A DNA stretch of 64,000 nt, taken from the NCBI GenBank assembly GCA_017798125.1, contig CP059070.1, forward strand, positions 186,001 to 250,000, written 5' to 3'. A model generated the notes under the pieces. The model worked only from the letters and a program-made list of their open reading frames with translations. It made no database searches and was not told the DNA's origin. Positions 53,694 to 64,000 of this stretch are shown here, in pieces (within the stretch, counting starts at the first letter, position 1; each line of letters starts with the position of its first letter). The position numbers and the translations under genes are program-made. The DNA comes from Cryomorphaceae bacterium. Its GTDB lineage: Bacteria > Bacteroidota > Bacteroidia > Flavobacteriales > ECT2AJA-044.

Positions 53694-56456
53694 TTACTTC
53701 TGGATCACCAGGCGGCGGTTGTCTGAGTCTGTTCCGTTGCTGATCACTACGTAGTATACTCCGTTGGCCAAGTCAGCAACATCCAAGCGAACTTTACCCG
53801 TCAAGGCATTCGCTTCAGTTGTGCTCATGACAACTTGTCCAAGTCCGTTCACCACATTGATCTCCAAGTTTTGCTCACTTGAGAACTCATATCCTACGAA
53901 CACTACATCTGATGTTGGGTTCGGATACAAGCTGATCATCTCGCTCAACGCTGGCTCTTCGATGCCGATTGATGGAAGTGGGCTTCCGTCAACTACTACA
54001 GAGGCTACAGAAGAACATCCGTTTGCGTCGGTCACCACTACAGAGTACGTACCGTTTGAAAGTCCTACTGCTGTTTGAGTGAACTGTGCTGGTACACTGT
54101 TCCACTGATAGCTGTAAGGTGCGGTTCCTCCGGTTACGTTCGCTACAGCTGAAGTAGCTGAAATCGTTGAGTCATAAACAGCGGTTACGATAAGCTCGGT
54201 AGGCTCGCTGATGATTACTGAGTTGTTGGCGGTACATCCGTTCGCATCAGTCACCACTACAGAGTATGTTCCTGCAGATAGGTTGTTGATGTTCTGGGTG
54301 TTGTCACCAGTGTTCCAAGCAATCGTGTAAGGAGGTGTACCTCCGCTCACGTTCAAGCTAGCTGATCCGTCTGATCCACCGAAGCAGTTCACGTTGCTCT
54401 GTACGATGCTCGTAGCGATCGCGCTGTTCTGAGTGATGGTCGCACTTGCGTTCACCACACATCCATTCGCGTCAGTGATCACAACGTTGTAGCTACCCGC
54501 TACTACGTTCAACAGATCCTCTGTATTCGCTCCGTTGCTCCATGCGTAGCTGTATGGTGCAGTACCACCAGTTACCGTCAAGTCAACAGTTCCAGTTGCA
54601 TCTCCGAAGCAGTTCACATTCGTTACCGTAGTCGAAGCTACCAAAGCAGCTGGCTCGCCTACAGTCACACTCGCAGTGAACGTACATCCGTTCGCATCAG
54701 TAATCACTCCTGAGTAGATACCCGCTGGTACGTTGCTCAAGTCTTGGCTGATCGCTCCGTTGCTCCAAGCGTAGCTGTATGGAGGTGTTCCACCCGTCAC
54801 GGTAATGTCTACCGCTCCGTCTGTTCCACCGTTACAGCTTACGTTCGTTACAACCGCGTTGCTTACTGTGATTCCTGTTGCTGGCTCAGTGATCACGATC
54901 GTTGCGCTAATGCTACATCCGTTCGCATCCGTTACTGTTCCTGTGTATGAACCTGCTGGTACGTTCATCAAGTCTTGAGTCACTGCACCGTTGCTCCAGT
55001 TGTAGGTGTATGGTGCTGTACCGCCAGTAACCGTAAGGTCAATCATACCGGTGCTTGCTCCGTTACACAATACATCTGTTACTACTGCGCTGGCAGCCAA
55101 AGCAGAAGCAGGTCCCGCTACAGTTACCGTTGCAGAGAAGGTACATCCAGCCGCATCGGTTACCGTACCGGTGTACGATCCTGCTGGAATGTTGCTCAAG
55201 TCTTCAGTGTTGTCTCCATTGCTCCACATGAAGCTGTATGGAGGCGTACCACCTGTTACTGTGATATCAATCGCTCCTGTTGCATCACCGAAGCACAATA
55301 CGTCGGTTACAACAGCACTTACGCTGATTGGCGATGCTGGTCCGTTAACAACCGCACTTGCAGTTGTGCTACATCCGTTCGCATCTGTGATGATTACGGT
55401 GTATGTTCCAGGTGCCAAGTTCGTGCGATCCTCGCTGGTGATTCCGCCACCCCAGTTGTAGGTGTATGGCATTGTTCCACCTGTTACGGTTACATCAACC
55501 GTTCCGTTGTTCGCTCCGAAGCAGTCTACATCTGTAGCTACTGTTGTCGCAGTCAACAAGCTAGGCTCGGTCAAGGTCGTAGAAGCACTTACTGTAGCTC
55601 CACAAGCATCGGTTACGTTGATGATGTAAACACCAGCAGCCAATCCTGTACGATCTTCGATTCCAGTGACACCGTCACTCCAAGTAATGGTGTATGGCAT
55701 CGTTCCTCCAGTGATCGTTGACATGATCATACCGTCCATTCCGCTGTTACAGCTTGGGTTGGTCGTCGCATCAATCGTTACCGCCAACATATCTGGCTCA
55801 CTAATCACTACTGTATTGGTCGCGGTACATCCGTTCGCATCAGTTACCGTCACGCTGTACGTGCCAGCTCCCAAGTTAGACAGATCCTCAGTGTTCGCTC
55901 CATTGCTCCAGTTGAAGCTGTATGGTGCAGTTCCTCCTGCTGGAGCCAAGTCGATAGAACCTGTAGTTGCTCCGTTACAGTCAACATCTGTAGCCTTCGC
56001 TACTGTCGCCAACAATTGAGATGGCTGATCAACAACCAATCCTTTGATGAAGGTCTGACATCCATTCGCATCCGTTACCGTCACTTGGTATCCACCAGCA
56101 AACAAGTCTTGTGGATTCTGTACGGTAGCTCCGTTGCTCCAGCTGAAGCTGTATGGTGTTGTTCCACCTGTTACCGAGATATCGATAAATCCAGTGTTGT
56201 CACCGAAGCAAGTAAATACATCCTGTACGGATACTAGTGATGCAGCCAATGGCGAAGTAGGTCCAGTTATCGTCACAACGTTACTGGTTACCATACATCC
56301 GTTCGCATCCGTTACGTCTACAAAGTAGCTACCACCTGAGATCAAGTTGTCAATCGACGCTGTCGTCGCTCCATTGCTCCACATGTAGCTGTATGGCATT
56401 GTTCCACCACTCACTACTACGCTCACCATTCCAGTAGCATCACCGAAGCAGTTCAC
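53694..56456 (-). CDS. Giant SprB-repeat T9SS adhesin B, C-terminal fragment
   Basis: 920 codons; the visible start is only where the frame re-opens after three indels at about 56481-56694 (one extra C, two missing C, plus-strand reading, relative to copy A). It carries about eleven SprB-type repeats and ends in the same T9SS type A domain as gene A. The last repeat differs from A in a block of equal length (A 42998-43206 versus B 53965-54173), while the sorting domain itself appears unchanged. Confidence 0.88.
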   Translation of the reverse strand: MNCFGDATGMVSVVVSGGTMPYSYMWSNGATTASIDNLISGGSYFVDVTDANGCMVTSNVVTITGPTSPLAASLVSVQDVFTCFGDNTGFIDISVTGGTTPYSFSWSNGATVQNPQDLFAGGYQVTVTDANGCQTFIKGLVVDQPSQLLATVAKATDVDCNGATTGSIDLAPAGGTAPYSFNWSNGANTEDLSNLGAGTYSVTVTDANGCTATNTVVISEPDMLAVTIDATTNPSCNSGMDGMIMSTITGGTMPYTITWSDGVTGIEDRTGLAAGVYIINVTDACGATVSASTTLTEPSLLTATTVATDVDCFGANNGTVDVTVTGGTMPYTYNWGGGITSEDRTNLAPGTYTVIITDANGCSTTASAVVNGPASPISVSAVVTDVLCFGDATGAIDITVTGGTPPYSFMWSNGDNTEDLSNIPAGSYTGTVTDAAGCTFSATVTVAGPASALAASAVVTDVLCNGASTGMIDLTVTGGTAPYTYNWSNGAVTQDLMNVPAGSYTGTVTDANGCSISATIVITEPATGITVSNAVVTNVSCNGGTDGAVDITVTGGTPPYSYAWSNGAISQDLSNVPAGIYSGVITDANGCTFTASVTVGEPAALVASTTVTNVNCFGDATGTVDLTVTGGTAPYSYAWSNGANTEDLLNVVAGSYNVVITDANGCVVNASATITQNSAIATSIVQSNVNCFGGSDGSASLNVSGGTPPYTIAWNTGDNTQNINNLSAGTYSVVVTDANGCTANNSVIISEPTELIVTAVYDSTISATSAVANVTGGTAPYSYQWNSVPAQFTQTAVGLSNGTYSVVVTDANGCSSVASVVVDGSPLPSIGIEEPALSEMISLYPNPTSDVVFVGYEFSSEQNLEINVVNGLGQVVMSTTEANALTGKVRLDVADLANGVYYVVISNGTDSDNRRLVIQK

Positions 56457-56611
56457 ATTTGTTGCAGAAGCTACAGCACTCCAGACTTGTAGACTGTGTT
56501 ACTGTGATTCCAGAGATTCCATCAGTACATCCGTTCGCATCGGTAATCGCTACTGCGTATACACCCGCTGGAATACCACTCAAGTCTTGAGTCGTTGCAC
56601 TGAACAATGGA

Positions 56612-59600
56612 TCATCGCTCGTCCATGCATACGTGTATGGAGATGTTCCTCCTGATACGCTGATGTCGATCGCTCAGTTGTCGCTCCGTTACATCAATAT
56701 TGGTTACACTCTCTACTCCGCTAGCCAAAGCTGATGCAGGTTCAGAGATGGTTACACTCAAGAATTCTTGACATCCGTTCGCATCGGTAATGGTTACTGA
56801 GTTCACACCCGCCATAAGGTCGGTTGGGTCTTGTACCATTGATCCGTTGCTCCACATGTAGCTGTATGGAAGCGTTCCACCTACTACGTAGATATCTGCT
56901 GTTCCATCCATTCCTCCGTTACAGCTTACATCCGTAAAGCCGATTACAGAAGCATACAAGCTTGAGAATGGCTCTGTGATAACAAAGCTCTGTACCGTTG
57001 TACATCCGTTAGCATCCTCTACTACTACACTGTAAGATCCTGCAGCCAATCCGCTGATATCTTCTGTAGTAGCTCCGTTGGTCCAGTCATACATGTATGG
57101 TGCTGTTCCTCCAGTTACGCTCAAGTCAATCGCTCCTGTAGCGTCTCCTTTACAAAGAACATCCGTATCAACTCCTGTGACAACCAAAGTAGTCGCAGTT
57201 CCGATGGTGAATGTGGCAAAGCCTTCACAACCGTACTTATCGTTGATGCGTACTGTATACTCACCCGCACACAATCCAGCTGGATCCTGTACTGTACTCA
57301 ATACTGGTCCTGTAGGCACTCCGTTTACTGAAGCTCTCCAGTAGTACGTGTATGGCGCTGTTCCTCCTGTAGGAGTCAAGTCAATCAATGAAGTTGAGCA
57401 GTCTCCAGCACAAGCAACATCCGTTACTACTGCTGTTCCACCTACTGGCATTGGCTCGTATACATCTACGCTTACTGTAGTGGCACATTGTCCCGTAGCA
57501 TCGGTAATGGCTACCGTGTATGTTCCGGCAAACAATGGGTTTCCGTCAACATTCACACCAGTGCTCATTCCAGTACCACCAGTACTCCACAAGTAGCTGT
57601 ATGGAGGAATACCTCCTGTTACGCTTACTACAGAAGCCGTTGCGTTAAATCCACCTGGACACAAGATGCTGTCCGCTGCAGTCACAACTGTCAAGCCAGC
57701 TGGCTCAGTAATCGTGAAGCTCGCTTGTGGCACAGTACATCCGTTCGCGTCTGTTACATCTACGAAGTACGTTCCAGCTCCCAATCCTGTGAAGGTGTTG
57801 CTACCTCCGTCAGTGGCAATTGAACCACTAGCGTTTGTCGCTCCGCTTACTACCCATGCGTATGGAGCTACACCACCTGAGATGGTCACAGAAGCTGTCG
57901 CATCCGTTCCTCCGTTACATGTTACGCTCGCATCGCTAACCAAATCAACTACGATTGGTGCAGGACCAGTCTCCTCAAAGACTGCGTAATACGTACATCC
58001 TCCTACTAAGTCATCTACTTCGATGGTGTAGAAGCCTACTCCCAAGTTCACAGCATTCGCCATTCCATTCACTACCATGCCAGACTGACCAGCAAGTGGA
58101 GTGATTGGTCCTGGGTACTGACCAGCATACCACTGGTAAGTGTATACTCCTGAACCTCCTGAGATATTCGCTACCGCTGATCCAGTAGTATCACCGAAGC
58201 AGTCGATATCGTCTTTTCCTGTAAACGTGATGGTCAAGTCTGAAGGCTGACCAATCACTGCTTGGTCAAACTCTTTACATCCCTGTGCATCCGTTACTGT
58301 AATGTCATAAGTACCAGCGGCCAAACCACCGATCGTTCCTTCCCATGCTGTTCCTGGGAACGTGTTGTCGCTCAATCCAGTCAACATTCCGCTACCAGCA
58401 GTTGTACCATTTGACCATACCATGTCGTATGGTTGAGTACCCTGGTCGATGTTGAAAACAAACGATCCATCAGCCAATCCGAAGCAGCTCGCATCCGTAG
58501 TAGATACTACGCTGGTGACCAACTTCGTAGGCTCTGTAATGCTCGCTGTAGCTCCAGCTGCAGGACATCCGTTCTGATCAATTACTGCAATTGAGTATGA
58601 TCCCGGTGCCAAGCTGTTGATCACAATCGGCGCAAATGGTGCAGTCAAGAAGGTACTGTCTACCGTCGCTCCTGCTCCGTCCGTTGTTACTACAATATAT
58701 GGTCCGTTTCCAGAGGTTACATCAATTTCGATGCTTCCATCATTCGCTCCATTACACGTTACATTACCCAAAGTCAAGGCTACTGTCGCTGGATCCGTTC
58801 CATCAGCTACGAAGAATGGGAAGTCAAACTCACATCCGTTCGCATCTGTGATGGTCAAGCTATAGTTTCCTGATACTAAGTTCAACAGGTCTGTTGTACC
58901 CGCTACAGGACCGTTAGGACCTTCCCAAGCGTAGCTCAACGCTCCAGTACCACCGCTAGCAGTGATGTGGATCTCTCCCGCTGTACCCTTAGCACAAGCT
59001 GTATTGTTTACAATGTCATCAATGACTGTTACTGCTGGAGCCTCTCCTACGTTGTAGCTCTCTGTAGCGCTACATCCGTTAGCATCCGTTACAACAACTG
59101 ATACTGTCGCTCCCGCTGCCAATCCAGACAAAGAGTTGCTCGTTGTTGTCATTCCTCCATTCCAAGAGTATACATATGGTGCCGTTCCACCAGTCACCGA
59201 TACAGATACGCTTCCGTCTGGTGAGTAAGTGTCCGAACCACTGTTACAGCTCGTCGGTGTAATCGTCTCCGTAATCGCAATCGATGCAGGAGCAGTCAAT
59301 GTGTATGAGTTCGTGTACTCACATCCGTTGGCATCAGTTACAGTCAATCCGTATGTACCGTTTCCAGCTACCAACGTGATTGGGCCTGCAGTTGAACCAG
59401 CATCACCGTTACTCCATACATAAGAGTAGTTTGGTGTACCACCTGAAACAACCAAATCAACTGAACCACTTCCAGCAGCACAGCTAGGATCTGTAGTTGT
59501 TCCTGTAACCGTGATTGCAGCTGGCTCGGTAACTGTGTAAGATACGCTCTCAACACATCCGTTCGCATCTGTAACATTCACAGTGTACACTCCTCCTGGT

Positions 59601-62600
59601 ACGCCGCTGATCGATTGACCGTTAACACCGTTACTCCAAGAGTAGCTCAACATTCCTGTTCCACCACTTGCCGTTACAGAGATAAACGCATCTGTGTCTC
59701 CGAAGCAATCCAAATCTGTCTTGTTCGCAGGATCGTTAGTGATAACAATCGCCGCTGGCTCATTGATGATGATGTTCAAGTATACTACCGTACATCCTAC
59801 CGCATCTGTTACCGTTACAGAGTAGTTTCCTGCTCCTAGGTTCGAGATGTCTGGTGTCGTTGCAGCGTTGCTCCACAAGTACGTGTATGGAGGTGTTCCT
59901 CCTGTTGTTCCACCGTTGTCAATCTCTCCGTCCATACCTCCGGCACATGTTACGTCCGTACGGTTGAAGTTCGCTACCTCCAATGGAGCAGCTGGTTGAG
60001 TGATGACATAGTTTCCTGTTGCCGGTCCACATCCGTTTCCGTCGTTAACCGTCACACTGTATGATCCAGCAGCCAATCCTGTCGCTGGGTTTGATGTCTG
60101 ACCGTCACTCCACAAGTAGGTGTAGTTTCCGTCTCCTCCTGTTACATTAAGCGTTACCGCTCCGTCTGTTCCAGGGTTACATGAATTCTTAATATCTGCT
60201 GATGCAATTGCAACTGGATCTGGATCCATCAAGGTTACAGACGATGTCGCCGTACATCCATTAGCATCCGTTACCGTTACATCATATGTTCCACCAGCAA
60301 GACCGGCGATGTTTTGCATCGTCATTCCGTTGCTCCATGCATAGCTGTATGGCATAGTACCTCCAGTCGCAGCAACACTTGCCGTTCCGTCAGCAGCTCC
60401 ACCACAACTTGGGTTTGTTCCCGTTGCAGTCGCTTCCAACAATGCTGGCTCACCAACACTTACCGTTGTCATCGCTGTACAACCGTTGCGATCAGTTACC
60501 ATTACTGTGTAGTTACCTGCTGGTACTCCATCAGCAATGTGGTCCATGATCGTAGTTGTACCACCTGACCAAGTGTAGATGTATGGATATCCGTTTGGAT
60601 TAGCAGGCTCTCCTGGCGCACCAGTAAACTGAGTTCCTCCGTCTACATCCAATACTACTGTTCCGTTCTCACCAAAACATGGCGCATCCGTTACACTGTT
60701 TACTACAACAGTCAATTCTGCAGGCTCAGTGATCGTAATACTCGCTGTAGCTGAACATCCGTTCGCGTCCATTGCAGTTACAGAGTACGCTCCAGCAGTC
60801 AAGCCACTGATGTTCGCACCTGATTGAGTGTTACTCCAAGTATAAGTATAACCACCAGCACCACCTGAAGCAGAAGCTACAGCTGATCCGTCAGCGGCTC
60901 CGAAACAAGAGATGTCTGTTGCGTCTACAGATACTGTTACTGGGCTAGGATCAACAATTGTTACTGATCCAACTCCTGTACATCCGTTTGCATCTGTTAC
61001 CGTTACTGAGTAAGGTGATCCAGCTGCCAACAATCCAGTTTCTGTAGCTGAGATTGCTCCCGTGCTCCACAAGTAGGTGTATGGCATTGTTCCTCCACTC
61101 ACTGAAGCTGTTGCCGCTCCAAAGTCTCCAGGACAATCTGGAGCTGTTGGCGTTACACTTACTGCAATTGGGGCAGGATCGTTAATGGTAAAGAAGAAGC
61201 TCTCCTGACATCCATTGTTATCCGTTACGCTCAATTCGTAAGATCCAGCATCCAATCCTGTTTGTGAAGTGATTGGGAAGTTTCCTCCGTCAAATGCAGT
61301 TCCAGACTCCAACCATACATAATTGTATCCTGGTGTTCCACCGCTGATGGTTACAGCAATGCTACCATCACCAGCTCCTGCACATGAAATATCTGTTGCT
61401 CCACCTGAAATTGTAATTGCATCTGGCTCGCTAATGCTCACTGCCAAAGGAGCAGTACACCCGTTCGCGTCTGTTACAACTACATTATACAATCCAGCAG
61501 TCAAACCGCTAAGATCTTCAGTCATGTCACCTGTGTTCCACATGTAGCTGTATGGCATTGTACCTCCAGATACATCCAAGTCGATAGCTCCGTCGCTACC
61601 TCCGTTACAGGTTACATCTTGTCCGTTCACGGTAGCCACTACTGTAAGTGCAGTTGGCTCTGTTACTGTAAAGAACAGGTTACCAAAAGTGACACAGCCA
61701 TTGGCATCTTCGACAAATACGTCGTAGGTACCGGCGGACAATCCGCTAATATCTTCTGTGGTTGCACCGTTATTCCAGCTAAAGGTATAAGGCGGTGTTC
61801 CATCTGTTACTGTAAGGTCAATCGAACCATTGTTGTCACCAGCACACAAAATGTTGGTCACTGTTCCTGATCCGCTCAAAGATGTTGGCTCAATAACATT
61901 GTACGTAAAGAATGCCTCGCATCCGTTAGCATCTGTTACGGTCAAGTCATATGATCCTCCTTCAAGGCCTCCAATACTTGCTTGTGATCCACCACCACCG
62001 AAGATGCTGGTTCCACCTTGAACCCATGTGTAGGTGTATCCACCTGCTCCACCACTCAAAGTCACATCAATGCTTCCGTCTGCGTTTCCGTTACACGTTA
62101 CATTGTTAATATCTGTCGCTGTAACTGAAATCGCATCTGGCTCAACAACCGTTACGTTAACCGTAGATGGTCCACAGCCATTTGCATCCTGCACTTGGAA
62201 AGCGTACTGTCCGGCACTTACCGTTACAGTAAAGCTTGAACCTGTTACTGGGTTAGCACTTCCTGGGGCCAACAATGGCTCACCCCATACATATGGTGCA
62301 GTACCTCCAGAAATCGACACAGTCACTTGACCGTCTGAGTCTCCGTTACAGGTTACGTCAATTACGTTCGTCACAGAAGCAGACAACAAACCTGGCTCCG
62401 TAAACGTGAATCCAAACTCTTGTGGAGGACATGCGCCACCACTGTTGTCGCTAACTGTTACTTCATAGATACCTGGTGCCAATCCTGAAATACTCGTTAC
62501 TCCATTTGCACCAGTACTCCACTCGTATGTATATGGCATTGAACCTCCACTTGCAGTCACTGCTGCAGTAGCTGTTCCACCAAAACAATCAATCTCTTGT

Positions 62601-62857
62601 GTATTTGCATTGTCAATTCCTGCAGCAAATGCATTCGCAGGCTCATTAACAGTATACGTCTCTACAACAGTACAGCTTCCGCTTGTTACTGTTACGGTAT
62701 AGTCACCGGCCAACAAGCCAGCAATCGCATCCGTGTTTCCACCATTACTCCAAGCGTAAGTGAAACCTCCAACACCACCACTCGCAGTAATTGCAACCGC
62801 ACCAGTCGGCTGACCAGCACATGCTACATCTGTAATATCTACATTAGAAACAACCAA
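56612..62857 (-). CDS. Giant SprB-repeat T9SS adhesin B, central fragment
   Basis: 2,081 codons, the largest open piece of gene B, spanning the junction that is broken in copy A (here [10 protein letters not shown] reads through). It begins after a 2-base deletion near 62867 and ends in nonsense after a deletion near 56694. Its repeats are the same as in A except for the missing propeller insertion, one exchanged whole repeat (B about 59290-59530, A 48318-48600, net 39 bases) and one exchanged half-repeat (B about 61200-61325, A 51015-51135, equal length). Confidence 0.88.
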   Translation of the reverse strand: MVVSNVDITDVACAGQPTGAVAITASGGVGGFTYAWSNGGNTDAIAGLLAGDYTVTVTSGSCTVVETYTVNEPANAFAAGIDNANTQEIDCFGGTATAAVTASGGSMPYTYEWSTGANGVTSISGLAPGIYEVTVSDNSGGACPPQEFGFTFTEPGLLSASVTNVIDVTCNGDSDGQVTVSISGGTAPYVWGEPLLAPGSANPVTGSSFTVTVSAGQYAFQVQDANGCGPSTVNVTVVEPDAISVTATDINNVTCNGNADGSIDVTLSGGAGGYTYTWVQGGTSIFGGGGSQASIGGLEGGSYDLTVTDANGCEAFFTYNVIEPTSLSGSGTVTNILCAGDNNGSIDLTVTDGTPPYTFSWNNGATTEDISGLSAGTYDVFVEDANGCVTFGNLFFTVTEPTALTVVATVNGQDVTCNGGSDGAIDLDVSGGTMPYSYMWNTGDMTEDLSGLTAGLYNVVVTDANGCTAPLAVSISEPDAITISGGATDISCAGAGDGSIAVTISGGTPGYNYVWLESGTAFDGGNFPITSQTGLDAGSYELSVTDNNGCQESFFFTINDPAPIAVSVTPTAPDCPGDFGAATASVSGGTMPYTYLWSTGAISATETGLLAAGSPYSVTVTDANGCTGVGSVTIVDPSPVTVSVDATDISCFGAADGSAVASASGGAGGYTYTWSNTQSGANISGLTAGAYSVTAMDANGCSATASITITEPAELTVVVNSVTDAPCFGENGTVVLDVDGGTQFTGAPGEPANPNGYPYIYTWSGGTTTIMDHIADGVPAGNYTVMVTDRNGCTAMTTVSVGEPALLEATATGTNPSCGGAADGTASVAATGGTMPYSYAWSNGMTMQNIAGLAGGTYDVTVTDANGCTATSSVTLMDPDPVAIASADIKNSCNPGTDGAVTLNVTGGDGNYTYLWSDGQTSNPATGLAAGSYSVTVNDGNGCGPATGNYVITQPAAPLEVANFNRTDVTCAGGMDGEIDNGGTTGGTPPYTYLWSNAATTPDISNLGAGNYSVTVTDAVGCTVVYLNIIINEPAAIVITNDPANKTDLDCFGDTDAFISVTASGGTGMLSYSWSNGVNGQSISGVPGGVYTVNVTDANGCVESVSYTVTEPAAITVTGTTTDPSCAAGSGSVDLVVSGGTPNYSYVWSNGDAGSTAGPITLVAGNGTYGLTVTDANGCEYTNSYTLTAPASIAITETITPTSCNSGSDTYSPDGSVSVSVTGGTAPYVYSWNGGMTTTSNSLSGLAAGATVSVVVTDANGCSATESYNVGEAPAVTVIDDIVNNTACAKGTAGEIHITASGGTGALSYAWEGPNGPVAGTTDLLNLVSGNYSLTITDANGCEFDFPFFVADGTDPATVALTLGNVTCNGANDGSIEIDVTSGNGPYIVVTTDGAGATVDSTFLTAPFAPIVINSLAPGSYSIAVIDQNGCPAAGATASITEPTKLVTSVVSTTDASCFGLADGSFVFNIDQGTQPYDMVWSNGTTAGSGMLTGLSDNTFPGTAWEGTIGGLAAGTYDITVTDAQGCKEFDQAVIGQPSDLTITFTGKDDIDCFGDTTGSAVANISGGSGVYTYQWYAGQYPGPITPLAGQSGMVVNGMANAVNLGVGFYTIEVDDLVGGCTYYAVFEETGPAPIVVDLVSDASVTCNGGTDATASVTISGGVAPYAWVVSGATNASGSIATDGGSNTFTGLGAGTYFVDVTDANGCTVPQASFTITEPAGLTVVTAADSILCPGGFNATASVVSVTGGIPPYSYLWSTGGTGMSTGVNVDGNPLFAGTYTVAITDATGQCATTVSVDVYEPMPVGGTAVVTDVACAGDCSTSLIDLTPTGGTAPYTYYWRASVNGVPTGPVLSTVQDPAGLCAGEYTVRINDKYGCEGFATFTIGTATTLVVTGVDTDVLCKGDATGAIDLSVTGGTAPYMYDWTNGATTEDISGLAAGSYSVVVEDANGCTTVQSFVITEPFSSLYASVIGFTDVSCNGGMDGTADIYVVGGTLPYSYMWSNGSMVQDPTDLMAGVNSVTITDANGCQEFLSVTISEPASALASGVESVTNIDVTERQLSDRHQRIRRNISIHVCMDER

Positions 62858-63176
62858 AGCCGGAGCAGGCTACTGTCTCTGGCCCGTAGTTCACACTACA
62901 TCCATTGGCATCCGTAATAACTACGCTGTAGTCTCCAGGTGCCAATCCAGTCAGATCTTCTGTCGTTGCTCCGTTGTCCCAAGCAAATGTGAAACCTCCG
63001 GCTCCACCACCAACAAGAATGTCAATAGTCCCGTCATTCAAACAAGGCTCTGTTTGATCCGTAACCGTTGTAGTGGATACTGTGATCGAAGGCGGCTCGC
63101 TCAAGGTTACTGAAGCTGTAGCCGCTGGACATCCATTTACATCTGTTACTGTCAAATCGTACGTTCCAGCTGCCAA
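62844..63176 (-). CDS. Giant SprB-repeat T9SS adhesin B, small fragment
   Basis: 110 codons between two indels (near 63242 and 62867). The translation (GTYDLTVTDVNGCPAATASV ...) continues the second and third repeats exactly as in gene A, which shows this is one gene cut by sequence breaks rather than a separate small protein. Confidence 0.8.
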   Translation of the reverse strand: MAAGTYDLTVTDVNGCPAATASVTLSEPPSITVSTTTVTDQTEPCLNDGTIDILVGGGAGGFTFAWDNGATTEDLTGLAPGDYSVVITDANGCSVNYGPETVACSGFGCF

Positions 63177-63763
63177 CCCACTTGGGTTCGCACCGGCCGC
63201 TCCGTTTGTCCAGGTATAGGTGTATGGTGCCGTACCTCCGCTACTGTAGTCGAGATAGATCCTGAATTGTCTCCATTACAAGCCAAGTCAGTTCCAGCTG
63301 CGATTACCGCAATTGCATCCGGTTGGGTTACCGTTACCGACATCGCTACAGCTGTTCCCGCTGCATTGTCTGTCACTGTAACACTGTAAACCCCGGCAGC
63401 AACTCCTGTACGTGTCGAACCAAACAAAGAGAAGGTTGACCCGTCCGGCGCTACTGTACCATCAGGTGTGTTTTGATCTGAAGTCGCACCGTCACTCCAT
63501 GCATAGGAATAAGGTACTGGACCGCCTGAAGCAGTCAAACGAATGATACCGTCCGTGCCACCGTTACAGGTGACATCCTGGTCCACAAACAAAGTAGCAG
63601 CTAACTGCGCGTGGGCTACATTTCCCACTAACAGAAAGAATGCCATAGCCAAAAAGCTAGTAAAGCCTTTTGACAATACAGATCCTCTGTTTTTCGACGA
63701 AACGGTTCCTGGATCGCCCGTTGGACTTGATCCGCTTGAAACCTGATAGTAGAGGTTACTCAT
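63152..63763 (-). CDS. Giant SprB-repeat T9SS adhesin B, N-terminal fragment
   Basis: 203 codons. The N-terminus MSNLYYQVSSGSSPTG differs from A after the shared first five residues and is eight residues longer. The signal peptide core FTSFLAMAFFLLVGNVAHAQ is the same as in A. The frame runs through the first repeat and breaks after NSGSISTTV because one T (plus strand, near 63242) is missing relative to copy A; the final ~30 residues are out of frame. Confidence 0.85.
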   Translation of the reverse strand: MSNLYYQVSSGSSPTGDPGTVSSKNRGSVLSKGFTSFLAMAFFLLVGNVAHAQLAATLFVDQDVTCNGGTDGIIRLTASGGPVPYSYAWSDGATSDQNTPDGTVAPDGSTFSLFGSTRTGVAAGVYSVTVTDNAAGTAVAMSVTVTQPDAIAVIAAGTDLACNGDNSGSISTTVAEVRHHTPIPGQTERPVRTQVGWQLERTI

Positions 63764-63810
63764 GATGATTTAGATATTAATTAAATGGTGTTTCCTACTA
63801 TACCAATACA

Positions 63811-63836
63811 TCTCGGCAAGGCGTACCTCCCCGAGA
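63811..63836 (-). promoter_or_regulatory. 5'-leader hairpin of adhesin gene B
   Basis: Minus-strand TCTCGG ... CCGAGA with an inner AGG/CCT pair forms a hairpin at the very start of the predicted mRNA, about 50 bases before the ATG. It may protect the transcript or control translation; no known riboswitch is recognised. Confidence 0.5.
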
Positions 63837-63844
63837 ATTTGGGA

Positions 63845-63874
63845 CAAAGATAATCTTATTTAGTAAACTACAAA
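63845..63874 (-). promoter_or_regulatory. Promoter of giant adhesin gene B
   Basis: Minus strand TTTG (63874-63871), an 18-base spacer, then TATCTTTG (63852-63845), an almost ideal Bacteroidota promoter, about 80 bases before the start codon. The remaining bases to 64000 show no gene. Confidence 0.75.
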
Positions 63875-64000
63875 AACTCTCATCCAGCAAAATAATCGCA
63901 CGAATCCCTTGATATACAAAGGAATCCTGCAATCTTAACTTTTGATTAACCATGATATAACGATTATTATCCGTCATAAAAATGCTAGAAGGGAGAATAA

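Larger units (their letters stand above)
53613..63763 (-). repeat. Tandem duplication unit B (giant adhesin gene B plus its terminator)
   Basis: Second copy of the adhesin unit. Joined, it encodes about 3,360 residues. The upstream region of B (63764-64000) is unlike that of A (53556-53612), so the duplication carried coding sequence and terminator but not a common promoter. Confidence 0.93.

Noticed and set aside
42727-63763. Regular DNA repeats that might suggest a CRISPR array
   Set aside because: The period is ~230-260 bases, the repeats are imperfect and coding, and there are no short identical direct repeats with unique spacers.

Overview
The window comes from a member of the Bacteroidota, most likely a gliding, Flavobacteriales-like marine lineage. 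The evidence is several type IX secretion system (T9SS) C-terminal sorting domains, a gliding-associated type B C-terminal domain, a GldA-like ABC ATPase, many Bacteroidota-style promoters (-7 element TAnnTTTG), a detached atpD-atpC pair and SprB-type repeat adhesins. I would not name a genus from this sequence.

Layout. 1-1643: two secreted T9SS cargo genes, the first cut by the window edge. 1937-5309: an LRR protein with ribF, divergent from atpDC. 5362-10424: two di-haem cytochrome c peroxidase/MauG-type lipoproteins and an MbnP-like protein, divergent from a TonB-dependent receptor; this looks like a copper-linked set. 10418-13361: a small membrane protein, a MazG-like pyrophosphohydrolase, dtd and rsgA, divergent from gldA. 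13366-19751: three paralogous T9SS cargo proteins with a fourth, unrelated cargo gene among them. 19811-26386: a methionine/SAM block with metF, a MetH split into two polypeptides, and metK. The 413-base gap between metH and metK holds a SAM-I riboswitch facing metH and a probable SAM-II riboswitch facing metK. 26442-30852: der, era, a transglutaminase-like secreted protein and an initiator tRNA. 31055-34514: lipoproteins, a TolC-like protein, SCO1 and a 33-residue membrane peptide.

34595-63763 is the most unusual part. Three tandem TMTC-like membrane proteins (GT-C glycosyltransferase fold plus TPRs) sit beside a dolichyl-phosphate-sugar-synthase-like GT2 enzyme and a GT4 glycosyltransferase. 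Next come two giant tandem genes (about 3,600 and 3,360 codons) for SprB-repeat, T9SS-sorted surface proteins. In animals TMTC enzymes O-mannosylate cadherin domains, so a lipid-linked-sugar O-glycosylation system acting on these adhesins is a testable idea. The two adhesin genes look identical over kilobases but differ in a few discrete cassettes, all multiples of three in net length, one being a propeller-like insertion. Both are broken by 1-2 base indels found only in this duplicated stretch, which may be assembly errors rather than real decay.

A short hairpin family (GCATCG followed by a GC-rich stem) is scattered between genes and in a few coding regions, resembling REP elements.
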